A program made the translations under genes and the position numbers. Of a stretch of DNA of 19,421 bases, positions 12,458-19,421 are shown piece after piece. The stretch is taken from the NCBI GenBank assembly GCA_038209555.1, contig JBBQXP010000054.1, positions 1-19,421 of the forward strand, written 5' to 3'. This DNA is from DASQGA01 sp038209555 (GTDB lineage: Bacteria; Actinomycetota; Thermoleophilia; Gaiellales; Gaiellaceae). The notes beneath the pieces are model-generated. The model saw only the letters and a program-made list of their open reading frames with translations, had not been told where the DNA came from and did not search any database. The stretch's first letter is position 1, and the number at the start of each line of letters is the position of its first letter.

Positions 12458-14337
12458 GCGACCTCGGACAGCGCAGCCAGGACGTCTGTCCCGTATCGGT
12501 CGAGCTTCGTCGGGCCGATGCCCGGAATCGCTGCGAGCTCGTCACGAGTTCGCGGTGTCCGCCGCACGATCTCGGCGAGGGTCGCGTCGTGGAGGACCAC
12601 GTACGGCGGAACCCCATCGGTGCGCGCCCGTTCAAGCCGCCACTGTCGAAGCACGCGAAAGGCCGGCTGCTCGCGTTCCGCGGGCCCGACCTGTGATCGA
12701 GGCGCGCGTGAAGGGGCACTGACGCCGAGCTCGGCGAGGAACCGAGACGGCTTGGCGCTGTCCGACCAGGTGACGTAGAGGTGGCGCTTAGCCCGTGTGA
12801 TCCCGACATAGAGAAGGCGCCTCTCGTCAGCCAGCGCCGCCGGGCGCTTCGCCTGACGGCCCGGGAGCTCCTTTTCCTCGAGCCGAGGAAGAAAGACCGC
12901 TTCGAACTCGAGCCCTTTCGCGGCGTGGTACGTAAGCAGGTTGACCCCGCGCTCCTCCCTCCGGTGCCCGAACCGCAGCTCGAGCTCCTCGACGAAGGCC
13001 GCGAGCGTTCGCGCGCCATCGTCCAGCTCCGCTGCGAGGTCAACCAGCCTGCGGAGGTCGGCCTGGCGCACTGTCTCCTGCTCTCCGAGGCGCTCTACCG
13101 ATCCTTCGATCCATCCTTGAGCGACGGCGAGCTCGCGCACAGCCTGCTCGATCCGGGTTGACTCCGAACCGCGCGCGGCGGCCAAAAGCCGCCTCGCCGC
13201 CTGGCGTGCGAGAAAGGCTGTGCCCCGCACCTCGAAGGGGATTCCGGCAGCCGACAGCGCCTCTTCGAACCCGTCGGAGCGGGCATTCGTCCGGTAAAGA
13301 ACGGCGATCTCGTGAAACGGGACACCGGCTGCCGCCAGCTCGCGGATCCGCTCCACCACGAAGGCCGTCTCGGCTGAGCCCTCCACGCTTCGTGCCACAG
13401 GCTCGGGACCGCTCGGCTTCACCGCCTCGAGACGCTTCTCGACTCCACCGAGGACGGGAACGAGCCTGTTCGCGAAACTGAGCACTTCAGGGGTCGAGCG
13501 GTAGTTCGTCTCGAGCCGGACGACGGTGGCCTGCCGGAAGCGGCTCTGCATCCCGACTAGATGCCGGGGAGTCGCGCCGACGAACGCGTAGATCGACTGG
13601 TAGTCGTCCCCAACTGCGCAGAGGTCGTCGCGCTTGCCGAGCCAGCGGTCGAGCAGCGATTGCTGGAGCAGGTTGACGTCCTGGTACTCGTCGACGGTGA
13701 AGGCCGAGAACCGCGCGTGGAAGCCCTCGCGCGCGGAGTCGTCCTCGTCGAGGAGGCGGATCGCCCGCTCGAGGAGATCCTCGAAGTCGAGCTTGCCCGA
13801 GGCTTCTTTTCGCCGCTCGTACTCCCTGAACACACGCTCCATGAGGTCAACGGGAATCGGCGGCTGGTGGTCGCCGAGCCCCCGGCAGTAGGTGAGAGGG
13901 GTGAGGCGGCGGTTCTTGGCCCACTCGACCTCCGTCGCGAGGTCGCCTGCCGGCCGGAAGCGGAAGGCTCCCGGCAGGCCGTTCCCGATTTGCCGGAGCA
14001 ACACCGCTTTCGAAGGAAGCACGTCACCGGGAGCTCCATTTCCGAAGGCGCGAAGCTGCGCCAGCGCAGCCGAGTGGAACGTCCTTGCCTGGACCCCATC
14101 GATGCCCAGCGTCTCGAGCCGCGACCGCATCTCTCCCGCCGCCTTGTCCGTGAAGGTGACGGCGAGAATCTGCCTCGGCTCGAAGGCGCGACTTGCGACC
14201 TGGTTCGCGATCCGGCGCGTGATCGTGGTCGTCTTTCCGGAGCCCGCGCCCGCCAGGATGCACACCGGCCCCCGAACCGCCTCGACGGCCCGGCGCTGCT
14301 CGGGGTTCAGTCCAGAAAGGATGCGCTCGGGGTCCAC
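12454..14337 (-). CDS. UvrD/PcrA-like (SF1) DNA helicase with C-terminal HRDC domain
   Basis: A 627-residue ATP-dependent 3'-5' DNA helicase, acting in repair or recombination. Seen: Q motif LNPEQRRAV (10-18), Walker A GAGSGKTTT (30-38), Ia AVTFTDKAAGEM (59-70), Walker B VDEYQD (215-220), motif III VGDDYQSIYAF (242-252), IV NYRSTPEVL (278-286), V LLTYHAAKGLEFEAVF (467-482) and VI YVGITRAKRHLYVTW (510-524). Residues about 556-627 (LRQWRLERARTDGVPPYVVLHDATL, then IPGIGPTKLDRYG) form an HRDC domain, as in actinobacterial UvrD2. The length is somewhat short for UvrD2 (about 700), mainly in the 2B region. The GTG at 14337 has TAGGGT 6 nt upstream, suggesting leaderless translation. Convergent with the GAF kinase. 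Confidence 0.95.
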   Translation of the reverse strand: MDPERILSGLNPEQRRAVEAVRGPVCILAGAGSGKTTTITRRIANQVASRAFEPRQILAVTFTDKAAGEMRSRLETLGIDGVQARTFHSAALAQLRAFGNGAPGDVLPSKAVLLRQIGNGLPGAFRFRPAGDLATEVEWAKNRRLTPLTYCRGLGDHQPPIPVDLMERVFREYERRKEASGKLDFEDLLERAIRLLDEDDSAREGFHARFSAFTVDEYQDVNLLQQSLLDRWLGKRDDLCAVGDDYQSIYAFVGATPRHLVGMQSRFRQATVVRLETNYRSTPEVLSFANRLVPVLGGVEKRLEAVKPSGPEPVARSVEGSAETAFVVERIRELAAAGVPFHEIAVLYRTNARSDGFEEALSAAGIPFEVRGTAFLARQAARRLLAAARGSESTRIEQAVRELAVAQGWIEGSVERLGEQETVRQADLRRLVDLAAELDDGARTLAAFVEELELRFGHRREERGVNLLTYHAAKGLEFEAVFLPRLEEKELPGRQAKRPAALADERRLLYVGITRAKRHLYVTWSDSAKPSRFLAELGVSAPSRAPRSQVGPAEREQPAFRVLRQWRLERARTDGVPPYVVLHDATLAEIVRRTPRTRDELAAIPGIGPTKLDRYGTDVLAALSEVA

Positions 14338-14343
14338 CGTTTC

Positions 14344-14349
14344 ACCCTA
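14344..14349 (-). promoter_or_regulatory. -10-like TAGGGT, leaderless start for the helicase
   Basis: TAGGGT fits TANNNT and ends 6 nt before the GTG at 14337. The hexamer's AGGGTG could alternatively act as a weak SD. Confidence 0.4.
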
Positions 14350-14422
14350 GAGTCTGGCTCGGCGGACGCCCGGGAGCGCACGGTGTTTACGCGAAGTTGG
14401 AACGGCGAAGGACCCTCGACCG

Positions 14423-16888
14423 ATGCCTGCATCCCTCTGGATCCAGGGCCCGGCAGTCAGGACCTCCGTCAGATCGCACCGTAAACGGCCGATTACGCGC
14501 GAAATTCACGCTAGGCGCGTTTTTGGTCGAGACAGAGGAGATGAAAGCAGGACGCCCCGCGGCCGCATTCGGATTGCCCTTGACTGCGGTTGGAAGCATC
14601 GCGGCGGCGTATCGGTTGGCGTCGCCGCATTGCTAGCCCAGCGCAACCCCATCCTGCAGCGACCTGCGTCGGCTCGAATCCGTTCCGCGCTTCTGGCAGG
14701 AGCGTTCGTCGCCGTCGCGGCCCTCGTCATGTTCGCGGCGGTCATCGAGGCTCCCCTCGCTACGCGACTCGTACTAGATTCCGCGCTACTGGCCCTCGGC
14801 GTTGGCCTCGTCGCCCGAGGCTGGCTTCAGTCGCGCCAGGAGCGTGCCCTTCTCGATCGGGAAAGACTCGCACGCACCGCGCTCGGCGACAGCGAAGAGA
14901 AGTTTCGAACGCTCGTCGCGAACGTCCCCGGCGCTGTGTATCGATGTGCCGCGGATTCCTCGTGGACAATGGCCATCTGTAGCGACGAGATCCAAGAGAT
15001 CACGGGGTTCCCGGCCTCGGACTTCATCGGGAACTCTCGTCGAACTTTTGCGAGCATCATCCACGAGGCCGACCGCTCCGGCGTCGAGGCGGACGTCGCT
15101 GCAGCTCTGTCCTCGGGGCTGCCGTACACGCTCGAGTTCAGAGTCGTCCGCGCCGACGGCGCCGTTCGCTGGGTCTACGAGAAGGGCCAGGGAGTGCGGA
15201 GCCCCGCCGAGGATCACGTCTGGCTGGACGGAGCGATCTTCGACATCACCGAGCGTACGGAGGCCCTGCAGCAGCTCCGTACGTCGCACACGCGGCTCGA
15301 GCTCGCCGGCCTCGCCACCGGGAGCGCCGTGTACGAGTGGGATCTCAGGACCGGCGACACCGTCTGGACCGAGAGCATGACGAGCACGTTCGGCTATCCC
15401 GGTGAAGCAATCGAGCCTTCGTACGACTGGTGGCGTGCTCACGTACACCCCGAGGACCGGGCGCGAGTCGATGACGAGTTCACCCATGCCCTATCCACCC
15501 CGGACACGATCGGGTACACACAGGAGTACCGCTTCCAGGCGTTCGACGGGTCATGGTGCTCGGTTCTCGACCGGGGCGTGCTCGTCCGCGCCGAATCCGG
15601 AGAGGCGACGCACGTTGTCGGCGCCATGATCGACGTGACCGAGACGAAGAAGCTCGAGGAGCAGCTACGGCAGTCGCACAAGCTCGAGGCGATCGGCCAG
15701 CTCGCGGGAGGCGTCGCACACGATTTCAACAACATGCTGACGGCCATTAGCGGCTACGCGGACTTCCTCGAGGCGTACTCAGGCTCCGACGACGTCGTGA
15801 AGCGCAACGTCGCGGGGATCAAGGGAGGCGCCGAGCGAGCAGCCTCGCTCACGCGTCAACTGCTGGCCTTCACCCGGCAGCAGGTCCTGGAACCGCAGGT
15901 CCTCGAGGTCAATCGCATCGTCCGAAATGCACACGAGCTCATTGATCGGCTGATCAGGGAAGACGTCGTCGTAACCCTCCAGCTCGATCCGGCTCCGGCG
16001 AGGATCAAGGCTGATCCGAATCAGATCGAGCAGGTCCTGGTCAATCTCATCGTGAATGCCCGCGACGCGATGCCAGAAGGGGGCAAGGTCGTGATCTCGA
16101 CGCGGAACGTTTGGTTCGACGAGGAGCACCTGGAGCAGGGCATCGGCGTGCCGGCGGGCGACTACGTGCAGCTCATGGTCCAGGACGACGGCCATGGCAT
16201 GGAGGCGGAAGTCGCAGCCAGAGCCTTCGAACCCTTCTTCACCACCAAGGCCCTCGGGATCGGTACCGGACTGGGGCTCTCGACCGTCTACGGCATCGTG
16301 AAGCAGAGTGGTGGCTTCATTTTCCTCGAGAGCACCCCGACCGAAGGCACGCGAGCGCGGATCTACCTGCGCGCCACCGAGGAGGCCCTGACGGTCGACG
16401 TGCCCGAGGCGACCACCGGCGGCAGGCACGGCCCGGGACGAGGAAGCATCCTCGTCGTAGAAGACGAGGAGCTCGTTCGAAGTGTGCTCGTCGAAGCTCT
16501 GGAGAGCCAGGGCTACGAGACCTTGACCGCCGGGACGGGCGCCGAGGCGCTCGAGCTCGCTGACCTCTACGTCGGCCCGATCGACCTTGTCCTCAGCGAT
16601 GTCGTCCTGCCTGGTATCACCGGCCCCGTCGTCGCCAGGGCGCTTGCGGGAACGCGTCCCGAAGCCAGAATCCTCTTCATGTCCGGTTATACCGAGGCGA
16701 TCATCCTCGACCAGGGCGTAGAGGGCAGCGCCCCGCTGCTCGTGAAGCCCTTCTCGATACAACAGTTGTACGAGCGGATCGAGGAAGTTCTAGACGGCCC
16801 TCCGCGGCGAATGAGCCCCTTCACCGACGGCGTGTCTGGCGAAGATCAACCCGGTACCGGCAGGTACCAGCTCCACGTAAGGGCCTGA
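14423..16888 (+). CDS. Hybrid sensor histidine kinase (two TM, two PAS, HisKA, HATPase, receiver)
   Basis: An 821-residue membrane-bound hybrid kinase. Seen: transmembrane helices at about 88-109 and 116-132 with almost no extracellular loop; PAS domains at about 158-277 and 290-406; HisKA with H433 in LAGGVAHDFNNML; HATPase with N box NLIVNARDAM (541-550), G1 VQDDGHGM (586-593), FEPFFTTK (602-609) and G2 GTGLGLSTVYG (614-624); then a receiver domain (about 675-790) with the acidic pair E680/D681, phospho-acceptor D726 in LVLSDVVLPG and K775 in LVKPFS. Ligands are probably cytoplasmic. The start is uncertain: the first 80 residues look non-conserved, and a TTG near 14632 just before the first helix is possible. 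Divergent from the helicase. Confidence 0.92.
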   Translation: MPASLWIQGPAVRTSVRSHRKRPITREIHARRVFGRDRGDESRTPRGRIRIALDCGWKHRGGVSVGVAALLAQRNPILQRPASARIRSALLAGAFVAVAALVMFAAVIEAPLATRLVLDSALLALGVGLVARGWLQSRQERALLDRERLARTALGDSEEKFRTLVANVPGAVYRCAADSSWTMAICSDEIQEITGFPASDFIGNSRRTFASIIHEADRSGVEADVAAALSSGLPYTLEFRVVRADGAVRWVYEKGQGVRSPAEDHVWLDGAIFDITERTEALQQLRTSHTRLELAGLATGSAVYEWDLRTGDTVWTESMTSTFGYPGEAIEPSYDWWRAHVHPEDRARVDDEFTHALSTPDTIGYTQEYRFQAFDGSWCSVLDRGVLVRAESGEATHVVGAMIDVTETKKLEEQLRQSHKLEAIGQLAGGVAHDFNNMLTAISGYADFLEAYSGSDDVVKRNVAGIKGGAERAASLTRQLLAFTRQQVLEPQVLEVNRIVRNAHELIDRLIREDVVVTLQLDPAPARIKADPNQIEQVLVNLIVNARDAMPEGGKVVISTRNVWFDEEHLEQGIGVPAGDYVQLMVQDDGHGMEAEVAARAFEPFFTTKALGIGTGLGLSTVYGIVKQSGGFIFLESTPTEGTRARIYLRATEEALTVDVPEATTGGRHGPGRGSILVVEDEELVRSVLVEALESQGYETLTAGTGAEALELADLYVGPIDLVLSDVVLPGITGPVVARALAGTRPEARILFMSGYTEAIILDQGVEGSAPLLVKPFSIQQLYERIEEVLDGPPRRMSPFTDGVSGEDQPGTGRYQLHVRA

Positions 16889-16890
16889 GC

Positions 16891-17211
16891 TCAGTTCCGT
16901 AGCGGAGGCGGTAGCGGCCGCCGAAGCCTCACCACCGGTGACATTTCGATCGGCTGTCTGGAGTCGGCCATGACGCCCATCTTGACTCGGCGGCCTTGTC
17001 CGTCCTTGAACCCGCAGACGTAATCCCACCGTTTTTTCGTGTTTTCGCACCGCGCGCCGCTCGCCCCTCCACGGTAGCGCTCGATCCAATCGGCCACGTC
17101 GCGAGCAGATGCCTTCTTCTTGGCCGGGACGCTGTCGGCGAGCGCGCGGTTCAGGCTGTCGAAGGTTGCCTTCGCATCGTTCCCGATTGTGCGGAGAGCA
17201 TCCGACCTGAG
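16891..17211 (-). pseudogene. 5'-truncated remnant of a small, probably exported protein
   Basis: The frame is open from a stop at 17212-17214 to TGA at 16891 (106 residues) and reads like real protein: DALRTIGNDAKATFDSLNRALAD, then ARDVADWIERYRGG, CENTKKRWDYVCGFKDGQGRR and VVRLRRPL. Two cysteines (55 and 66) could form a disulfide, and the style suggests a periplasmic or lipoprotein domain. No ATG, GTG or TTG with an SD precedes the conserved part; the only inner start (GTG 17097) would remove its first third. The signal peptide and start seem lost, with a junction near 17212. It ends 2 nt from the hybrid kinase stop. A CTC start or sequencing error is possible but less likely. Confidence 0.6.
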
Positions 17212-17318
17212 CTACTGGCCCGAAGAGGCGTAAACGGCGGTTTTGGCCGGAGTTGAGACAAGCGGGCAGCTTCACCCGCCCGCCCGAATCAATCGATCTC
17301 TAGTCCGCTACGCGTTCC

Positions 17319-17579
17319 CTAGCGCGCGCAGCCGACCGGCGCGCTGAATCCGCCGTCGCCGACCGTCAGGGGCGCGTTTCCGACGTCGCGCGGGATCAGC
17401 CCCGTGATGGGCGCTCCTTGCGCGCGATTCGCCCCCGTGTTGGCCAAGCTGGTCACTCCGCACTGGTTCGCGAGCGTCAGAAGCGGGGTGATGCCATGGA
17501 CGTGCGCTGCGGCCGGGGCAGCTGCCACCGTCGCAGTCACACCGACCAGGGTGACAACCGAGCAGAGACGACCGATCAT
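17319..17579 (-). CDS. Small secreted protein, unknown function
   Basis: An 86-residue protein with a clear signal peptide: MIGR, hydrophobic LCSVVTLVGVTATVAAA (5-21), and a likely cut after APAAA (about residue 25). The mature part has about 61 residues, is rich in G, A, T and P, and has two cysteines (C40, C84) that could pair. It starts HVHGITPLLTLANQCGV; I know no function for it. The ATG at 17579 has AGAGGGG 5-6 nt upstream, a strong SD. The much longer frame running upstream is rejected because it overlaps the SnoaL-like gene and does not look like protein. It lies 71 bp downstream of that gene, so they may be co-transcribed. Confidence 0.8.
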   Translation of the reverse strand: MIGRLCSVVTLVGVTATVAAAPAAAHVHGITPLLTLANQCGVTSLANTGANRAQGAPITGLIPRDVGNAPLTVGDGGFSAPVGCAR

Positions 17580-17650
17580 GAGAACCCCTCTCGTCGTTAT
17601 CCACCCACTACGACGCTGGACGGACAGCGGTTTTCTTGCGCAGCGGCGAC

Positions 17651-18070
17651 TCAGCTCTCCTGCGGACCTTGCCCCGCGAGGCGTTGGACGGTCGCATCGA
17701 TACCCTCGCCGGCCTCTTCCACTTCCTCCATGTAGAGCCGGCCCGAGACGATCTGGCCGTCCTCGATCCCGAAGAGAGTCACGCCTCTGACATCGAGGCC
17801 GGTTCCATCGAATCGGGTGCCGGTCCAGTGCCATTCCGTCCAGGCGGTCTCACCCTCCACCGCTGTGGCGAGTAGCTCGGCGTGAAAGTCCGGTACGCCG
17901 GCGAACATTGCCGCCCAGTTCTTCTCGACCTGCTCCCGACCACCGAAGCCTCGATTCGGATGCGCGGGCTGCTCGCTCCTGTACTCCGGACCGAGGCAGG
18001 CGAGAAACGCCTCGAGGTCATGCCGGTTCATCGCGTGCTGCAGGCGCTCGATGACCGTCCTCGGATTCAC
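17651..18070 (-). CDS. SnoaL/NTF2-like protein
   Basis: A 139-residue protein of the NTF2-like superfamily, cone-shaped alpha+beta folds that act as polyketide cyclases, isomerases or small-ligand binders. Seen: the N-terminal helix pattern VIERLQHAMNRHDLEAFLACLGPEYR, then GREQVEKNWAAMFAGVPDFHAELL, WTEWHWTGTRFDG, VRGVTLFGIEDGQIVSGRLYMEEVE, the usual SnoaL progression ending on the beta sheet. The family is too diverse to assign a substrate. The GTG at 18070 has no good SD, but the family's first helix begins immediately after it. Confidence 0.88.
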   Translation of the reverse strand: MNPRTVIERLQHAMNRHDLEAFLACLGPEYRSEQPAHPNRGFGGREQVEKNWAAMFAGVPDFHAELLATAVEGETAWTEWHWTGTRFDGTGLDVRGVTLFGIEDGQIVSGRLYMEEVEEAGEGIDATVQRLAGQGPQES

Positions 18071-18370
18071 GTGTGCGCCGATGACGTTCTGACCCTCCGG
18101 GGGTCACTCCGGGAGATCGAGAGCTGCGCCGGTACAAGGTGCCCACGGCTTCGGTCGCCTTGGTTCCCGAACGCCCGACTCCGCTGGGGGCTCGCCGAGC
18201 AAGAAGTCACCGCACCGCTTGAGCTCCCGCCGGAAGCGCATAACGGCAATAAACCGGCGGAGAGGGCCAACTGATGAGCGAGTGTTCAGGACAGTCCCCT
18301 AGCACGTGCATCGAAGCATAGCCACCGTGATAGTCACGTCTCCCGATGGCCGATACGCTCCGCAGATTCC
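18071..18370. other. 300-bp divergent intergenic region
   Basis: Separates the SnoaL-like gene and the rightward membrane-protein gene, so it should hold promoters for both. Seen: a direct repeat of ACTCCGGG/CCTCCGGG at about 18090-18115, and TACGCT at 18354-18359. No coding frame is convincing. Confidence 0.5.
18354..18359 (+). promoter_or_regulatory. -10-like TACGCT before the membrane-protein gene
   Basis: Fifth occurrence of TACGCT upstream of a gene here, 11 nt before the GTG at 18371, which would give a leader of only about 5 nt. Confidence 0.4.
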
Positions 18371-18961
18371 GTGAAACGGACGCCGGCACTCTGGCTCGAC
18401 CTCGCGGTGAAGCTCTCGCTCGTGGCCCTGCTCGCCTTCGGTGCCTTTTCCGGCCTCGACCGCTTTGCGGGCAAAGCATTCGGCTGGCGACTCGTCGGCT
18501 ACTCGATCGCGGCTCTCGTTGTTCCCGCGATCTGGGCGGCGCGTGGTCGGCGTCCGCTCTATCCGTTCGTGGCCGACACGCTCTTCGTCCTCCCCTTCCT
18601 GATCGACACGATCGGGAATGCGCTCGATCTCTACGACACCATCGACTGGTGGGACGACGCAAACCACTTCGTGAATTGGGCGCTCTTGAGCGGCGCGGTC
18701 GCCGTGGCTCTGCTTCGGGCCGACATCAAGCGACCCGAGCTCTTTTCTCTCGTCGTCGGTTTTGGCGGCGTGACAGCGATCCTGTGGGAGCTGGGCGAGT
18801 ACTTCGCCTTCATCCGCAACTCGCCGGAACTCGCAACGGCCTACACAGACACGCTCGGCGACATGGCGCTCGGGCTTGGGGGCGCAACGCTAACAGCCGC
18901 GATCACTGTGATCGCTGCGGGCAAGCTCGGAGTTGCCCGACGGGATAGCCGACTCGGATGA
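18371..18961 (+). CDS. DUF2238/YjdF-like integral membrane protein
   Basis: A 196-residue protein with about six transmembrane segments (roughly 11-29, 40-57, 66-84, 99-117, 124-143 and 163-184). Conserved-looking polar motifs sit at helix ends: DTIGNALDLYDTIDWWDDANHFVNW (79-103), ILWELGEYFAF (137-147) and YTDTLGDMALGLGGA (158-172). The DD-x2-HF, WE-x2-EY and D-x2-GDM-x5-GA pattern resembles the DUF2238 (YjdF) family of inner-membrane proteins of unknown function. The GTG at 18371 lacks an SD, but the preceding TACGCT suits a nearly leaderless transcript. No operon partner. Confidence 0.8.
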   Translation: MKRTPALWLDLAVKLSLVALLAFGAFSGLDRFAGKAFGWRLVGYSIAALVVPAIWAARGRRPLYPFVADTLFVLPFLIDTIGNALDLYDTIDWWDDANHFVNWALLSGAVAVALLRADIKRPELFSLVVGFGGVTAILWELGEYFAFIRNSPELATAYTDTLGDMALGLGGATLTAAITVIAAGKLGVARRDSRLG

Positions 18962-18990
18962 GATCGACAGGTGAAGTGCACGTCGCTCAG

Positions 18991-19008
18991 CCCACGAGTG
19001 CTCGTGGG
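18991..19008 (+). terminator. Strong hairpin after the membrane-protein gene
   Basis: CCCACGA-GTGC-TCGTGGG is a perfect 7-bp stem with a 4-nt loop (8 bp if the loop is 2), 30 nt after the stop codon. No T-tract follows, so termination would be of the T-less type often proposed for actinobacteria. An operator is possible. Confidence 0.45.
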
Positions 19009-19099
19009 TGCTTCGCCGTGCCCAGCCAAGGCCCGCTTTGAGCTGCCACTCCACGCTGCAGGACGCCCGGAGGGCGGGCGGCTCCAAAGGGGATAGGAA

Positions 19100-19265
19100 C
19101 CGCCCGAGCCCTCCTGTCCTTGCCCCTAATCCTTTTGATCCCGGTCGACGCGAAAAACTTTCTCGTTGTCCCAACACAAGATCACCTAGGTTTTGCCACA
19201 GCGGTACCACTTCCCGTACCAGGTAGGCCGCAGCGTTCGGGCCTCCGATAACAAAAGCGCATCTT
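19100..19265 (-). pseudogene. Possible decayed integrase N-terminus next to tRNA-Asn
   Basis: On the minus strand just downstream of tRNA-Asn, one frame reads RPTWYGKWYRCGKT and then a stop; a second frame continues LVLGQRESFSRRPGSKGLGARTGG. Joined by a frameshift they resemble the arm-binding N-terminus of actinobacterial tyrosine integrases (WYGKWxxxGK-x-V-x3-LG followed by a GLT-type segment). The rest is not recognisable. This rests on pattern memory of a short sequence. Confidence 0.35.
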
Positions 19266-19280
19266 TGCAGGTGGTTTTAG

Positions 19281-19353
19281 CTCCCCGGGCTGGACTCGAA
19301 CCAGCAACCCTCCGGTTAACAGCCGGATGCTCTGCCAATTGAGCTACCGGGGA
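19281..19353 (-). tRNA. tRNA-Asn (anticodon GTT)
   Basis: A 73-nt cloverleaf on the minus strand: acceptor TCCCCGG pairs with CCGGGGA, D-arm GCTCAATTGGCAGAGC, anticodon loop CTGTTAA (GTT), T-arm GCTGG-TTCGAGT-CCAGC, discriminator G as expected for Asn, and no encoded CCA. Confidence 0.95.
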
Positions 19354-19421
19354 AAGCTGGCCCAGTTTAGATGGTTGGTCGGCAACTACCGCACCCTCGG
19401 ATGACGGCCCCGCGGGCACGC

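Larger units (their letters stand above)
18962..19280. other. 319-bp non-coding stretch between the membrane-protein gene and tRNA-Asn
   Basis: Contains the hairpin at 18991-19008, a CGGGCGG/CCGCCCG inverted repeat around 19076-19107, and integrase-like fragments in two frames (about 19100-19265). No intact gene is seen. Confidence 0.5.

Noticed and set aside
14397..14636. Plus-strand ORF with GAGGAG before an ATG at 14541
   Set aside because: It ends after 31 residues without conserved sequence and overlaps the kinase N-terminus; at most it makes the kinase start uncertain.
15779..16762. 327-aa minus-strand open frame
   Set aside because: Antisense shadow of the hybrid kinase.
17190..17225. 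tRNA-like AGTAGCTCAGGTCGGA on the minus strand
   Set aside because: The D-stem does not close (GCTC is followed by GCTC, not GAGC) and no anticodon or T-arm follows.
19186..19419. 77-aa ORF containing SPVAQLAEHPAVNRRVAGSSPARG
   Set aside because: This is the usual false translation of a tRNA gene (tRNA-Asn); only its C-terminal WYGKWYRCGKT was kept, as integrase-like.
1..19421. CRISPR arrays and intact insertion sequences
   Set aside because: No regularly spaced direct repeats and no transposase motifs were seen on either strand.

Overview
The window is high-GC bacterial DNA, most consistent with an actinobacterium, possibly of the Thermoleophilia (Solirubrobacterales or Gaiellales). The signs are GC-rich codon use, many GTG starts, tRNAs without an encoded CCA end, an HRDC-tailed UvrD-type helicase, and several genes whose TANNNT -10-like hexamer sits only 6-7 nt before the start codon, as in leaderless actinobacterial transcripts. 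The taxon is inferred, not shown.

Left part (1 to about 10,250): this looks like a small integrated mobile element. It starts with a tyrosine integrase that runs off the left edge. Next comes an overlapping leftward cassette: a hypothetical protein, a winged-helix protein and an excisionase-like protein, coupled by GTGA overlaps. Divergent from it is a 506-aa regulator with several DNA- and zinc-binding modules. Further right are a bPH/SHOCT protein, a small HTH protein, a possible Cys-rich miniprotein, a membrane protein, a coiled-coil protein coupled to a second excisionase-like protein, an OB-like protein with an SSB-type acidic tail, a small coupled ORF, and a membrane-anchored protein broken by an in-frame TGA. 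At the right end are two leftward genes: a HEPN-like protein preceded by a possible 12-codon leader ORF, and a DUF488 protein. They abut the 3' side of a CAU-anticodon tRNA, probably tRNA-Ile2, the likely integration target. Paired GGTCACA direct repeats occur both at the integrase end (20-37) and at the tRNA end (10175-10191). A 30-bp inverted repeat with 27 matches (2578-2607 and 4179-4208) brackets the large regulator gene.

Right part (10,250 to 19,421): this looks like ordinary chromosome. It holds a YjbQ-family gene with a hairpin terminator, a GAF histidine kinase, a UvrD/PcrA-like helicase with a C-terminal HRDC domain (the two convergent genes share a CTAG stop), a hybrid PAS-PAS histidine kinase with a receiver domain, a 5'-truncated secreted-protein remnant, a small secreted protein, a SnoaL/NTF2-like protein, a DUF2238-like membrane protein and tRNA-Asn. 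Next to tRNA-Asn are traces of a decayed integrase, which would mark a second, older insertion.

How the parts may work together: integrase and excisionase-like proteins would move the element; the multi-domain regulator and the palindromes near divergent promoters would control it; the SSB-tailed protein suggests contact with host DNA replication or repair; the HEPN and DUF488 genes at the tRNA-proximal end occupy the usual place for cargo such as defence genes. The last point rests on position and motifs alone.
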